DNA of 64,000 bases, taken from NCBI GenBank assembly GCA_017513905.1, contig JAFWMR010000013.1:1-64000 (forward strand), given 5' to 3'. Below the pieces are notes generated by a model that was not told the origin of the DNA, did not search any database, and saw only the letters and a list, made by a program, of their open reading frames with translations. How positions within the stretch are numbered: the first letter of the stretch is position 1; every line of letters starts with the position of its first letter. Position numbers and translations under genes: made by a program. Shown here piece after piece: positions 43,292 to 50,693 of the stretch. This DNA is from Candidatus Saccharimonadota bacterium. Its GTDB lineage: Bacteria; Patescibacteriota; Saccharimonadia; Saccharimonadales; Saccharimonadaceae.

Positions 43292-44029
43292 TTACTTGTT
43301 ATTGCAACCACAGTTGCAGCCTGCGGGAACGTTGCAGCCATTCGTATCGCCAGAAAGGCTCCGAAGGTACCTGATGAATTCATCGACCGCTTCGTAACCA
43401 TCAACGTATGCACCGGTAATCATCTGTTCCTCACGATATGTGTAAGGTTTAGATGAGCACTTCGCAGCGGGCGTAAAGTCCGTGCTAAAGAGGGTATAGT
43501 ACTCTTTTGCATGCTTATAGACGCTGATGTATGCAGTGACCTTGATGGATGGATCATCTACGCAGTAGAATGTAATCGGACGACGATCGCCATAATGGTG
43601 GTTATCGCCGCATGAGCCATAAATGACCCTGGTTTCGAAAGACCAGATGAACTTGTAGCTTTTGTGCCACCAACCGATATCGCGGAGCTGACCTTCCAGA
43701 TATCCTACGACATCGCGTGCAGCATTCTTCAGACAGCTGTGGCGCCGCATACGTGCACAATAGTCTGGATCTGGCCCGCAATGGTTCGGTGGTTCAATAC
43801 AGCTGGGGACGCCGTTGATAATGACGTAGCTTTGGCCACAATTGCCCGGCCTTCCGGCGGGTCCGCCAATACTCGCACCATTGTTGCATCCGTCAATGGA
43901 GTTGACATTGACGCTAACCGGGCTATGGTTGCCAGTGTCGACATTGACGTTAACTTCGGAATCAGCGAAGGCGGATACGGCAGTGAAACAGACAGCCAGG
44001 ATGAGGATGAGCACGAAAGTGCGTTTCAT
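43292..44029 (-). CDS. Secreted protein with Cys-rich tail (island gene B)
   Basis: 245 residues. Signal peptide about 1-22 (FVLILILAVCFTAVSAFA), then VNVNVDTGNHSPVSVNVNS, a Cys/Pro/Gly segment, and a domain from DVVGYLEGQLRDIGWWHKSY to AVDEFIRYLRSLS. The tail GCNVPAGCNCGCNNK has four Cys. Order of parts matches gene A: a helix ending in Gly-Trp, a strand ending in Tyr (TAYISVYKHAKEYYTLFSTD compared with SGYKLMYYTSMHETYTVALS in A), a final helix and a Cys tail. So the two are likely diverged paralogues. Shine-Dalgarno AGGAGG. Function unknown. Confidence 0.85.
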   Translation of the reverse strand: MKRTFVLILILAVCFTAVSAFADSEVNVNVDTGNHSPVSVNVNSIDGCNNGASIGGPAGRPGNCGQSYVIINGVPSCIEPPNHCGPDPDYCARMRRHSCLKNAARDVVGYLEGQLRDIGWWHKSYKFIWSFETRVIYGSCGDNHHYGDRRPITFYCVDDPSIKVTAYISVYKHAKEYYTLFSTDFTPAAKCSSKPYTYREEQMITGAYVDGYEAVDEFIRYLRSLSGDTNGCNVPAGCNCGCNNK

Positions 44030-44057
44030 ATCGCATTCCTCCTATGTAGTAATGTGC

Positions 44058-44079
44058 GCCAACTTCTCCCCAAGTTGGC
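44058..44079 (-). other. Leader stem-loop of island gene B
   Basis: Perfect 8-bp stem GCCAACTT / AAGTTGGC with loop GGGGAG, between the promoter and the Shine-Dalgarno. It parallels the leader hairpin of gene A. Confidence 0.6.
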
Positions 44080-44117
44080 AAGTGAATAACCTACCTCTTT
44101 GGAGCGAGGGTGTCTGT

Positions 44118-44145
44118 ATTATACTACTTAAGAGAGAATTGTCAA
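44118..44145 (-). promoter_or_regulatory. Consensus sigma-70 promoter of island gene B
   Basis: TTGACA (44140-44145), 16 bp, TATAAT (44118-44123). Confidence 0.85.
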
Positions 44146-44162
44146 CAATAAGCGTAGTAAAA

Positions 44163-44654
44163 CTATTCGGATTTCAATATTTTACCAGTACCAAGCTCTA
44201 AGTGAAGGAGCCTTTGGTTGCTGCTACCGCGGAATTTGAGCGATAAATCACGCCGTTCTAGGACAAAAGGTCCATCAATAATCGCGTCAAGACTTTTTAG
44301 AAATTCAAGTTGTTTACCACCTTTTTTCTGAATCTGCTCGTAAGTATACCCAGAGAAGCTCCAAACATTCCAGTGCAATTCTTCATGGCAAAAATCTGCA
44401 ATTTCTTTGCATGCTTCGGGCTGGAGAAATGGTTCGCCACCACAGAATGTAAGCCCAGCTTGGCCCTTAAATCCTCGAAGGCGTTCTTTTATTTCTTCGG
44501 TATCAATCTCGAAACCGCCATCTAAATCCCAGGTTTCAGGGTTTTGGCACCCTTTGCAATGTGTAAGACAGCCCTGCGTCCAGAGTACGGCCCGAAGGCC
44601 ATACCCGTTAACGATTGAGTCGCGTTCTAATGGTCCGCTCAGTCGTATTTTCAT
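44163..44654 (-). CDS. nrdG: Anaerobic ribonucleotide reductase activating protein
   Basis: 163 residues from the ATG at 44654 (MKIRLSGPLERDSIVNGYG); an in-frame ATG at 44684 lies inside nrdD. It is a radical-SAM enzyme that installs the glycyl radical on NrdD. The iron-sulfur motif is CLTHCKGC, and GLTFCGGEPFLQPEA is the SAM-binding GGE segment. It begins 1 nt after the nrdD stop, so the two are coupled. Confidence 0.95.
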   Translation of the reverse strand: MKIRLSGPLERDSIVNGYGLRAVLWTQGCLTHCKGCQNPETWDLDGGFEIDTEEIKERLRGFKGQAGLTFCGGEPFLQPEACKEIADFCHEELHWNVWSFSGYTYEQIQKKGGKQLEFLKSLDAIIDGPFVLERRDLSLKFRGSSNQRLLHLELGTGKILKSE

Positions 44655-44655
44655 A

Positions 44656-47028
44656 TTATTCTTTTCCCAGCGCCTTGTCGGCATTCATTTTTTCGGCTTC
44701 ACGTTCGCTCTTTTCGTCAACTGTGTAAACGCCATCTACATTGGATGGAGCACAATCACAGGTGACGTTGTGTTTGACGCGGTCGTGTTCTTCGGCTTTC
44801 TTACCATCATTCCAGCGGTCTAGTGTACCTACCAAATAGCCAGTTATGCGACGAAGTCGTTCGAATGGCATGTCTCCCTCCTCTCGTCCGCAGGACGGGC
44901 AAGTGTGTCCAGAGATTATTCCGGAGAAGCCGCAGACTGGGTCGCGATCGACTGGGTGATTTACTGAACCGTATCCGATACCGCAATCGTGCATTTTGCG
45001 AATGACTGCTTCAAATGCTTCGATGTTTTGCGTGGGGTCACCGTCAAGTTCGATGTAGGATATATGTCCCGCATTACAGAGTTCGTGATATGGCGCTTCG
45101 ATTTCGATCTTTTCAAAAGCAGAAATCGGATAGTAAACTGGGACATGGAAGGAGTTGGTGTAGTAGTCGCGATCTGTGACTCCTGAAATAACACCGTACT
45201 CTTTGCGATCAATCTTAGTAAAGCGACCAGCTAACCCTTCAGCTGGTGTAGCAAGAAGAGAGAAGTTCAAATGATGTTTCTTAGAATATTCATCACATTT
45301 TTCACGCATGTGGGAAATGATATCGAGACCTAGTTCACGAGAATTCTCATCTTCACCATGGTGTTTACCAGTCATAGCAACAAGCGTTTCAGCGAGACCA
45401 ATAAATCCAATAGAGAGCGTTCCGTGTTTAATTACATCGCGTAAGGTATCGTTAGGAGAAAGTTTCTCGGATCCGAACCAGTTGCCTTGGCCCATAAGGA
45501 ATGGGAAGTTACGAACATGTTGGTTTGCTTGGAATTCAAAGCGTTCGTAAAGCTCACCTTCACAGAGGTCCATGACGCGATCAAGATCGGCGAAGAATTC
45601 AGTCCAATCAGCTTCTTCACGTTCACTGGTAGCGATACCATGTTTAATGCCAAGACGTACGAGATTGACGGTCGTAAATGAAAGATTACCACGACCCGTG
45701 ACGATGCCATCTGATTCTGGGAAAACAGATGCGAACACGCGAGTTCGACAACCCATAGTGGCAATTTCGGTACGATAATCTCCGGGTTTGTAGTACTTTA
45801 GATTGTATGGCGCATCGACAAAGCAAAAGTTCGGGAACAGGCGCTTGGCTGATACTTCCATACTGCGTTTGAAGAGGTCGTAGTTCGGGTCTTCTGGATT
45901 GTAATTAATTCCCTCTTTGACCTTGAAGATTGAAATTGGGAAGATTGGAGTTTCGCCTTTGCCCAGACCGTGATCTGTGGCTTCGAGGAGCATTTTGGAT
46001 ACGAGACGGCCTGCCGGCGAAGTATCTGTACCAAAGTTGATAGAAGTGAATGGAACTTGGGCACCAGCGCGAGAATGCATAGTATTGAGGTTGTGAATGA
46101 AGCCCTCCATAGCCTGCTCAGTTTGGCTCTCAGTGTCTTCAACGGATGCCTTAATAACGGCTTTCGGAACCTTCATGCGAGCAAGTTTAGCATCGTCACC
46201 AAATTCGATATAGTCACCAATTTGGATATCCACTCTATTCTTCTTGTCAACGAATGCGTTGTATTTTTCGATATTGCGACGAAGAGCCTTGCGGAAGGTT
46301 TTATCAACACCTGGAGCCATGGCGTAGTCAAAGTTTGGGATGGACTGACCACCATGTTGTTCATTTTGATTAGCTTGCAAAATAATTGCAGCCAGAGCAG
46401 CATAAGAGCCAATAGATTGTGGGGTGCGTAGATGACCATGCCCAGTGTTAAAACCGTTCTTAAAAAGACGTAGTGGATCGGTTTGACAGCAAGTGAGAGT
46501 ACCGGTGGCATAGAAGTCGAGGTCATGGATATGAATATCACCATTGTTATGTGCGTAGGCGTATTCTGGCTTCATGAGTGAAGTCTTAGCAAATACTTTA
46601 GAGCCTTCAGCGCCAAACTGTAGCATCTTGCCCATGGCCGAGTTACCATCGACATTAGCATTGCCGCGCTTAACATCAGAGTCTTCTGAAGCATCTGCGA
46701 TTGCGATGGTTCGGTATATATTCATGAGGTCAGATTTTGATATGCGTATGTCGCTACGTTGTGCACGATAATCTGCATAAGCACGAGCCGTGCGCTTAAA
46801 ACCTGCATCTTTTAGTACTTTTTCTACAGCATCCTGCACTTGCTCCACGGTCGGGATACGAGATTTAATAATCTCTTTTGCAGTAGTTTCAAACTCGTTG
46901 GCTAATTCTTTGGCGCGCTCGTGATCAAATTCACCAGTGGCTTGTCCTGCTTTGGTCATAGCGTCGATAATCTTTTCGAGCTTAAAATCGACAATTTTGC
47001 CATCTCGCTTGACTATTTTTTTGAACAT
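44656..47028 (-). CDS. nrdD: Anaerobic ribonucleoside-triphosphate reductase
   Basis: 790 residues. It reduces ribonucleotides without oxygen. An ATP-cone occupies about residues 1-95 (IVKRDGKIVDFKLEKIIDAM, AYADYRAQRSDIR). The catalytic barrel contains CCQTDPLRLFKNGFNTGHG and IATMGCRTRVFAS. The C-terminal zinc site includes VCGFSGIISGHTCPSCG, and the glycyl-radical loop is RRITGYLVGTLDRWNDG near residue 730. Shine-Dalgarno AAGGAGG lies 9-10 nt upstream. Its promoter carries two NrdR boxes. No aerobic reductase is in the window. Confidence 0.97.
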   Translation of the reverse strand: MFKKIVKRDGKIVDFKLEKIIDAMTKAGQATGEFDHERAKELANEFETTAKEIIKSRIPTVEQVQDAVEKVLKDAGFKRTARAYADYRAQRSDIRISKSDLMNIYRTIAIADASEDSDVKRGNANVDGNSAMGKMLQFGAEGSKVFAKTSLMKPEYAYAHNNGDIHIHDLDFYATGTLTCCQTDPLRLFKNGFNTGHGHLRTPQSIGSYAALAAIILQANQNEQHGGQSIPNFDYAMAPGVDKTFRKALRRNIEKYNAFVDKKNRVDIQIGDYIEFGDDAKLARMKVPKAVIKASVEDTESQTEQAMEGFIHNLNTMHSRAGAQVPFTSINFGTDTSPAGRLVSKMLLEATDHGLGKGETPIFPISIFKVKEGINYNPEDPNYDLFKRSMEVSAKRLFPNFCFVDAPYNLKYYKPGDYRTEIATMGCRTRVFASVFPESDGIVTGRGNLSFTTVNLVRLGIKHGIATSEREEADWTEFFADLDRVMDLCEGELYERFEFQANQHVRNFPFLMGQGNWFGSEKLSPNDTLRDVIKHGTLSIGFIGLAETLVAMTGKHHGEDENSRELGLDIISHMREKCDEYSKKHHLNFSLLATPAEGLAGRFTKIDRKEYGVISGVTDRDYYTNSFHVPVYYPISAFEKIEIEAPYHELCNAGHISYIELDGDPTQNIEAFEAVIRKMHDCGIGYGSVNHPVDRDPVCGFSGIISGHTCPSCGREEGDMPFERLRRITGYLVGTLDRWNDGKKAEEHDRVKHNVTCDCAPSNVDGVYTVDEKSEREAEKMNADKALGKE

Positions 47029-47108
47029 AAGAAATAGACCTCCTTGTACCTTTCTTCTATTTAGGTGTTTATTTATGGTTCTTCAATGATTGTTATTGAT
47101 TGTGCTAG

Positions 47109-47124
47109 ACACTACATCTAGCGT
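47109..47124. promoter_or_regulatory. NrdR box 2 (downstream of the -10)
   Basis: ACACTACATCTAGCGT on the plus strand fits the NrdR consensus acaCwAtATaTwGtgt in its core positions. It lies 32 bp from box 1 and mirrors it with one mismatch. Confidence 0.8.
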
Positions 47125-47132
47125 CTATGATT

Positions 47133-47161
47133 ATTTTACGACGCTAGATATAGTGTGTCAA
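47133..47161 (-). promoter_or_regulatory. nrdDG promoter
   Basis: -35 TTGACA (47156-47161), 17 bp, -10 TAAAAT (47133-47138). NrdR box 1 fills the spacer. Confidence 0.75.
47141..47156. promoter_or_regulatory. NrdR box 1 (between -35 and -10)
   Basis: ACGCTAGATATAGTGT on the plus strand. It covers the promoter spacer, so a bound repressor would block RNA polymerase directly. Confidence 0.85.
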
Positions 47162-47192
47162 TAGTTTTAGTAAATATTTTTTATGTTTATAT

Positions 47193-48119
47193 TTATCTAT
47201 TCTTGCGACAATGACCCCATATAAGTGTTGTAAATATTACTACAGTAAAAATTACCGATATTAGAGTAGTTCCTCTTGTCTTAACTTTTATATCCATGGT
47301 GCGCGATATGCCAGAATCAGGTGCTTTCGGTAAGATAATTTTTTCTTGATCTTCAGAACTATCCACTATTTCTTCCTGTTCATTTTCCGGTTCTGTGACT
47401 TCTTCTTCAATTTCACTTCCTAACCCTTCGTCTTCTACGACGGCTACGATTGTTGTTTGAAGATAATCGACAGCGTCTGTTTCATCGTAAGATTTACTTA
47501 GGTGTGCATTGCCTTCGGAAACGTCTATATTTTCACTTACCGACCTAGTGCCCAAGTCTACAAAATGGCGGCCGATCGGTAAGTAACTTGCAATAACGAC
47601 TTCTGCCTCTTCCGTTGTTAATCTATTCCTGGAAATTAGACATACTGGCGAAGGTACGTCCGCGCCTTCATGACTTGAAAGATTTGCTTCAAATACACCA
47701 GAGTTGATGGCAATTGATGACGATGGAACAAAGTAGCCTGGATTAGTTTCGTTATCGTATTGTATCCAGATCACACAACTTGGAGAAGAGTAATGACCGC
47801 CATCGATTGTGAGCGAACCACCGTCGTATATTATAAAAGGCGAATAAGGGAATGCAAAGGAGAGATCAAGATTCTTTAATACGATATTATCCCAGACATA
47901 TATCCTGCTATAAATGTTCGTAGCGGATGTCTGAGATCTGCTATATGCGTTACATGTCCCTGTGCCATCGAGACTGTAGCCATGCACAAGCATACTTTGA
48001 CATAAATCTAATAAATTGTCTATAACGATTTGCCCTCCTGTGGCAATAACTGTATTACTAATTCCTCCCAGTACCAATACTATTGTCGCGAGAAAGCCAC
48101 CAAAAAGCCTTTTAAACAT
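47193..48119 (-). CDS. Surface protein with PKAPDSG sorting-type C-terminus
   Basis: 308 residues. A signal peptide covers about 1-27. The middle has short beta-helix-like turns (YDGGSLTIDGGHYSS, SIAINSGVFEANLSS). An acidic linker (EIEEEVTEPENEQEEIVD) leads to LPKAPDSG (263-270), a membrane segment (284-301) and the tail HCRKNR. This is laid out like an LPxTG signal with a changed motif; the cutinase-vWA protein ends in the related FPKAPNTG. Shine-Dalgarno AAAGGAG, -10 near 48155. Confidence 0.82.
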   Translation of the reverse strand: MFKRLFGGFLATIVLVLGGISNTVIATGGQIVIDNLLDLCQSMLVHGYSLDGTGTCNAYSRSQTSATNIYSRIYVWDNIVLKNLDLSFAFPYSPFIIYDGGSLTIDGGHYSSPSCVIWIQYDNETNPGYFVPSSSIAINSGVFEANLSSHEGADVPSPVCLISRNRLTTEEAEVVIASYLPIGRHFVDLGTRSVSENIDVSEGNAHLSKSYDETDAVDYLQTTIVAVVEDEGLGSEIEEEVTEPENEQEEIVDSSEDQEKIILPKAPDSGISRTMDIKVKTRGTTLISVIFTVVIFTTLIWGHCRKNR

Positions 48120-48163
48120 AATCTCCTTTATTTTTTTATTGATTGGGAAGGATTATAATATGA

Positions 48164-50692
48164 TTATCTCTTTTTGGCAAGTTTTTTATGTAGTTCTGTA
48201 ACTATAATAGGTACAATGAATGAGAATACTATTGTTATTATAAGCGCTACTGTGTTGACGGGTACGGTTTTAGTGAGTATAGATAGCGGTCCGAACAACA
48301 CAAGTATTTGCAAAGCAATTGCGGCAATAAACGCAAGGATAAAGAGTGTGTTTTTTACGCGCAGACGTTTGAAAACCGATTCGTATGTACCGCGTACACA
48401 GAAGGCGTTTGACCACTGAACGACTACCATTGCCGTGAAAGCTAGGGTATTAGCCTCATCATGCGTGAAACGAGCTAAGGCTAAGTAGTATGTACCTAGG
48501 GCAACAATCACCATAGTGATCGATATGATGAACATACGCTTAATGAGAATCTTCGGCAATATGGGTGCATTCTTATCTTCTGGCTTTTGCGACATAAATT
48601 CTCTTTCTGGTGGTTCTAGGCCAATCGGAATAACCATTAGAGAGTCTGTTACCATGTTAATCCAAAGAATCTGGATCGGCAGGAGTAACTGCGAGCCGGA
48701 AATGAATAGCGCGCCTAAGGTTGCTAATACTTCGCCAGCATTAGTCGAGAGCAGATAGATTAACATTCGTCTGATATTTGCAATTATGACTCGGCCTTCT
48801 TTCATTGCAGATACAATATTTGCAAAGTTGTTGTCCAGCAGAACTATATCTCCTGCGTCCTGAACGATACTTGGTGAATCACCCATAGCAATACCAACAT
48901 GTGCATTAGTGAGTGCTGGAACATCATTCACGCCGTCTCCCGTCATAGCGACAACTTCTGTCTTTTTGATAATATTTAAGATGCGGAATTTGTCTTCTGG
49001 AGTAACTCGAGCAAAAATTGTAGCATTTCTCACTTGATCTTCAAGGTCGGAGTCCGGTAAATCTCCGAGTTTAGAACAGTCTAGCACTTCGGAGAACTCT
49101 GTGCAAAGACCAAGCTCCCGCCCAATAGCAAAGGCGGTCTGTGCGTGGTCTCCGGTAACCATTTTTACTTTTACTCCAGCCGTCGCGGCTGATTCAATTG
49201 CGTCGACTACGCCTTCGCGAACTGTGTCTGCTATCGCGATAAGCCCTTCGAGCTTAAAAGTATCGTTTTTAGTCAACTTATTTAGTTCGTTAATTTCGTG
49301 GTCGATTTTTGCAGACGCGAGGGCGATAACTTTGTAACCTTTACTTGAAAATTTTTCTAGGCAGCTTCCAGCCGCTTTTATTATGGCTTGGCTAGTATCC
49401 GTACACTTGGAGATGACAGTCTCTGGGGCGCCTTTGATGACTAGGCATAATCTGCCACGATTGTCTTCGAATAGATTACCTGAAATCTTTAAGTCTTGGT
49501 CGAAAGCATATGTCTTTAATGGACTTAGATCGGTTAAATATGGCGCTTCGTTCTTGACATAGCTCCAGATAGCGATGTCAAGCGGATCCGTAGCGGAGTC
49601 TATAGGTATAGCCGAACCGGCGATAGTCGAAAGAAATGCTTCGTTATTTTTGAGTGTTTTCTTAGATTCTGGATTCCAATGATCTCGAAGAGATAACTTA
49701 TTTTCGGTCAACGTACCCGTTTTGTCCGAAGCTATTGTTGTCACTATGCCAATACTTTGTATTGCGCGAAGTTCTTTTATAAGTGCATTTTTCTTCGCTA
49801 AACGAACGGCGCCAATGGCAAGTATAATTGCCGTGACAATAGGCAAGTCTTCTGGCACAGCGGAAACGATCATTGCTAATGTAAACTGAATAGCATTGTA
49901 AAATGCTATACCGTCTAACAATTGAACGACTAAAACTATGCTAGCAGCTACTAGTATAACTCCTGCAATTTTGACAACTAAACTGTTGATTTTGTCTTGT
50001 ATCGGAGAGGTGACAGATGCTCCAGATGCTAGTGAGGCAATTTTACCGTATTCGGTATTATTCCCCGTGGCTGTGACTACGAATTTTGAACTGCCGGTGA
50101 TAACAAATGATCCGGCGAACACCATATTGCGTTGCTCGTAAACCTTTTTCTTGCCCGATATGGCCTTCGCGTCCTTGGCGATAGCTTCTGATTCGCCAGT
50201 GAGCATTGATTCATTAGTGAGAAGGCCAGATTCATTAATGATACGTCCATCCGCTGGAATGCGATCTCCCTCATGTAGTATGACTATGTCGCCGGGCACT
50301 AGTTCGCTGGCATCAATTTCTACCTCAGCACCGTTGCGCACTGCGGTGATTTGTTGAACTGTCTTCTCTTTGAGCGAGTTTAGAACTCGTTCTGTAGAAA
50401 AGCGTTGGATATAAAATACAGCAACGTCCAGAATCATATCTAACGCAATTACTATTACTTCGGTCCATGATTGTTGTATTATTGATAGACCGAGTGCCAC
50501 AAGGAGAATGATCATGAATAAATCAGTAAATGGCTCGATGAGTTTTTTCCAGAGTGGGGTGGTCTGTATATTAAGGGTATTTTCGCCGTATTTTGCACGG
50601 CGTTTTTTGATCTCTTTGCTTGTAAGACCAGTTTCTGCATCGGTACGCTGGTCTATCAACGAATCTTTGACGGAATGGTTGTAGTAGAGCAT
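48164..50692 (-). CDS. P-type cation-transporting ATPase (Ca2+-type, P2-like)
   Basis: 842 residues. It has an N-terminal cation-ATPase domain, the actuator motif TGES (165-168), the phosphorylation motif DKTGT (D323), TGDHAQTAF and MTGDGVNDVPAL in the P domain, and ten expected membrane segments. The M4 motif reads PEDLP (280-284) where Ca2+ pumps have PEGLP. It has no heavy-metal N-terminal domain. The ion is probably Ca2+ or Mg2+, not settled. It starts 1 nt after the 959-aa gene and is coupled to it. Confidence 0.93.
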   Translation of the reverse strand: MLYYNHSVKDSLIDQRTDAETGLTSKEIKKRRAKYGENTLNIQTTPLWKKLIEPFTDLFMIILLVALGLSIIQQSWTEVIVIALDMILDVAVFYIQRFSTERVLNSLKEKTVQQITAVRNGAEVEIDASELVPGDIVILHEGDRIPADGRIINESGLLTNESMLTGESEAIAKDAKAISGKKKVYEQRNMVFAGSFVITGSSKFVVTATGNNTEYGKIASLASGASVTSPIQDKINSLVVKIAGVILVAASIVLVVQLLDGIAFYNAIQFTLAMIVSAVPEDLPIVTAIILAIGAVRLAKKNALIKELRAIQSIGIVTTIASDKTGTLTENKLSLRDHWNPESKKTLKNNEAFLSTIAGSAIPIDSATDPLDIAIWSYVKNEAPYLTDLSPLKTYAFDQDLKISGNLFEDNRGRLCLVIKGAPETVISKCTDTSQAIIKAAGSCLEKFSSKGYKVIALASAKIDHEINELNKLTKNDTFKLEGLIAIADTVREGVVDAIESAATAGVKVKMVTGDHAQTAFAIGRELGLCTEFSEVLDCSKLGDLPDSDLEDQVRNATIFARVTPEDKFRILNIIKKTEVVAMTGDGVNDVPALTNAHVGIAMGDSPSIVQDAGDIVLLDNNFANIVSAMKEGRVIIANIRRMLIYLLSTNAGEVLATLGALFISGSQLLLPIQILWINMVTDSLMVIPIGLEPPEREFMSQKPEDKNAPILPKILIKRMFIISITMVIVALGTYYLALARFTHDEANTLAFTAMVVVQWSNAFCVRGTYESVFKRLRVKNTLFILAFIAAIALQILVLFGPLSILTKTVPVNTVALIITIVFSFIVPIIVTELHKKLAKKR

Positions 50693-50693
50693 G

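Noticed and set aside
42326-44145. The Cys-tail island as an insertion sequence or prophage piece
   Set aside because: No transposase, integrase, inverted repeats or target duplications are visible at its edges.
43664-44201. Plus-strand frames of 119-141 codons across island gene B
   Set aside because: They run antisense to a gene with signal peptide, promoter and Shine-Dalgarno and have no translation signals of their own.
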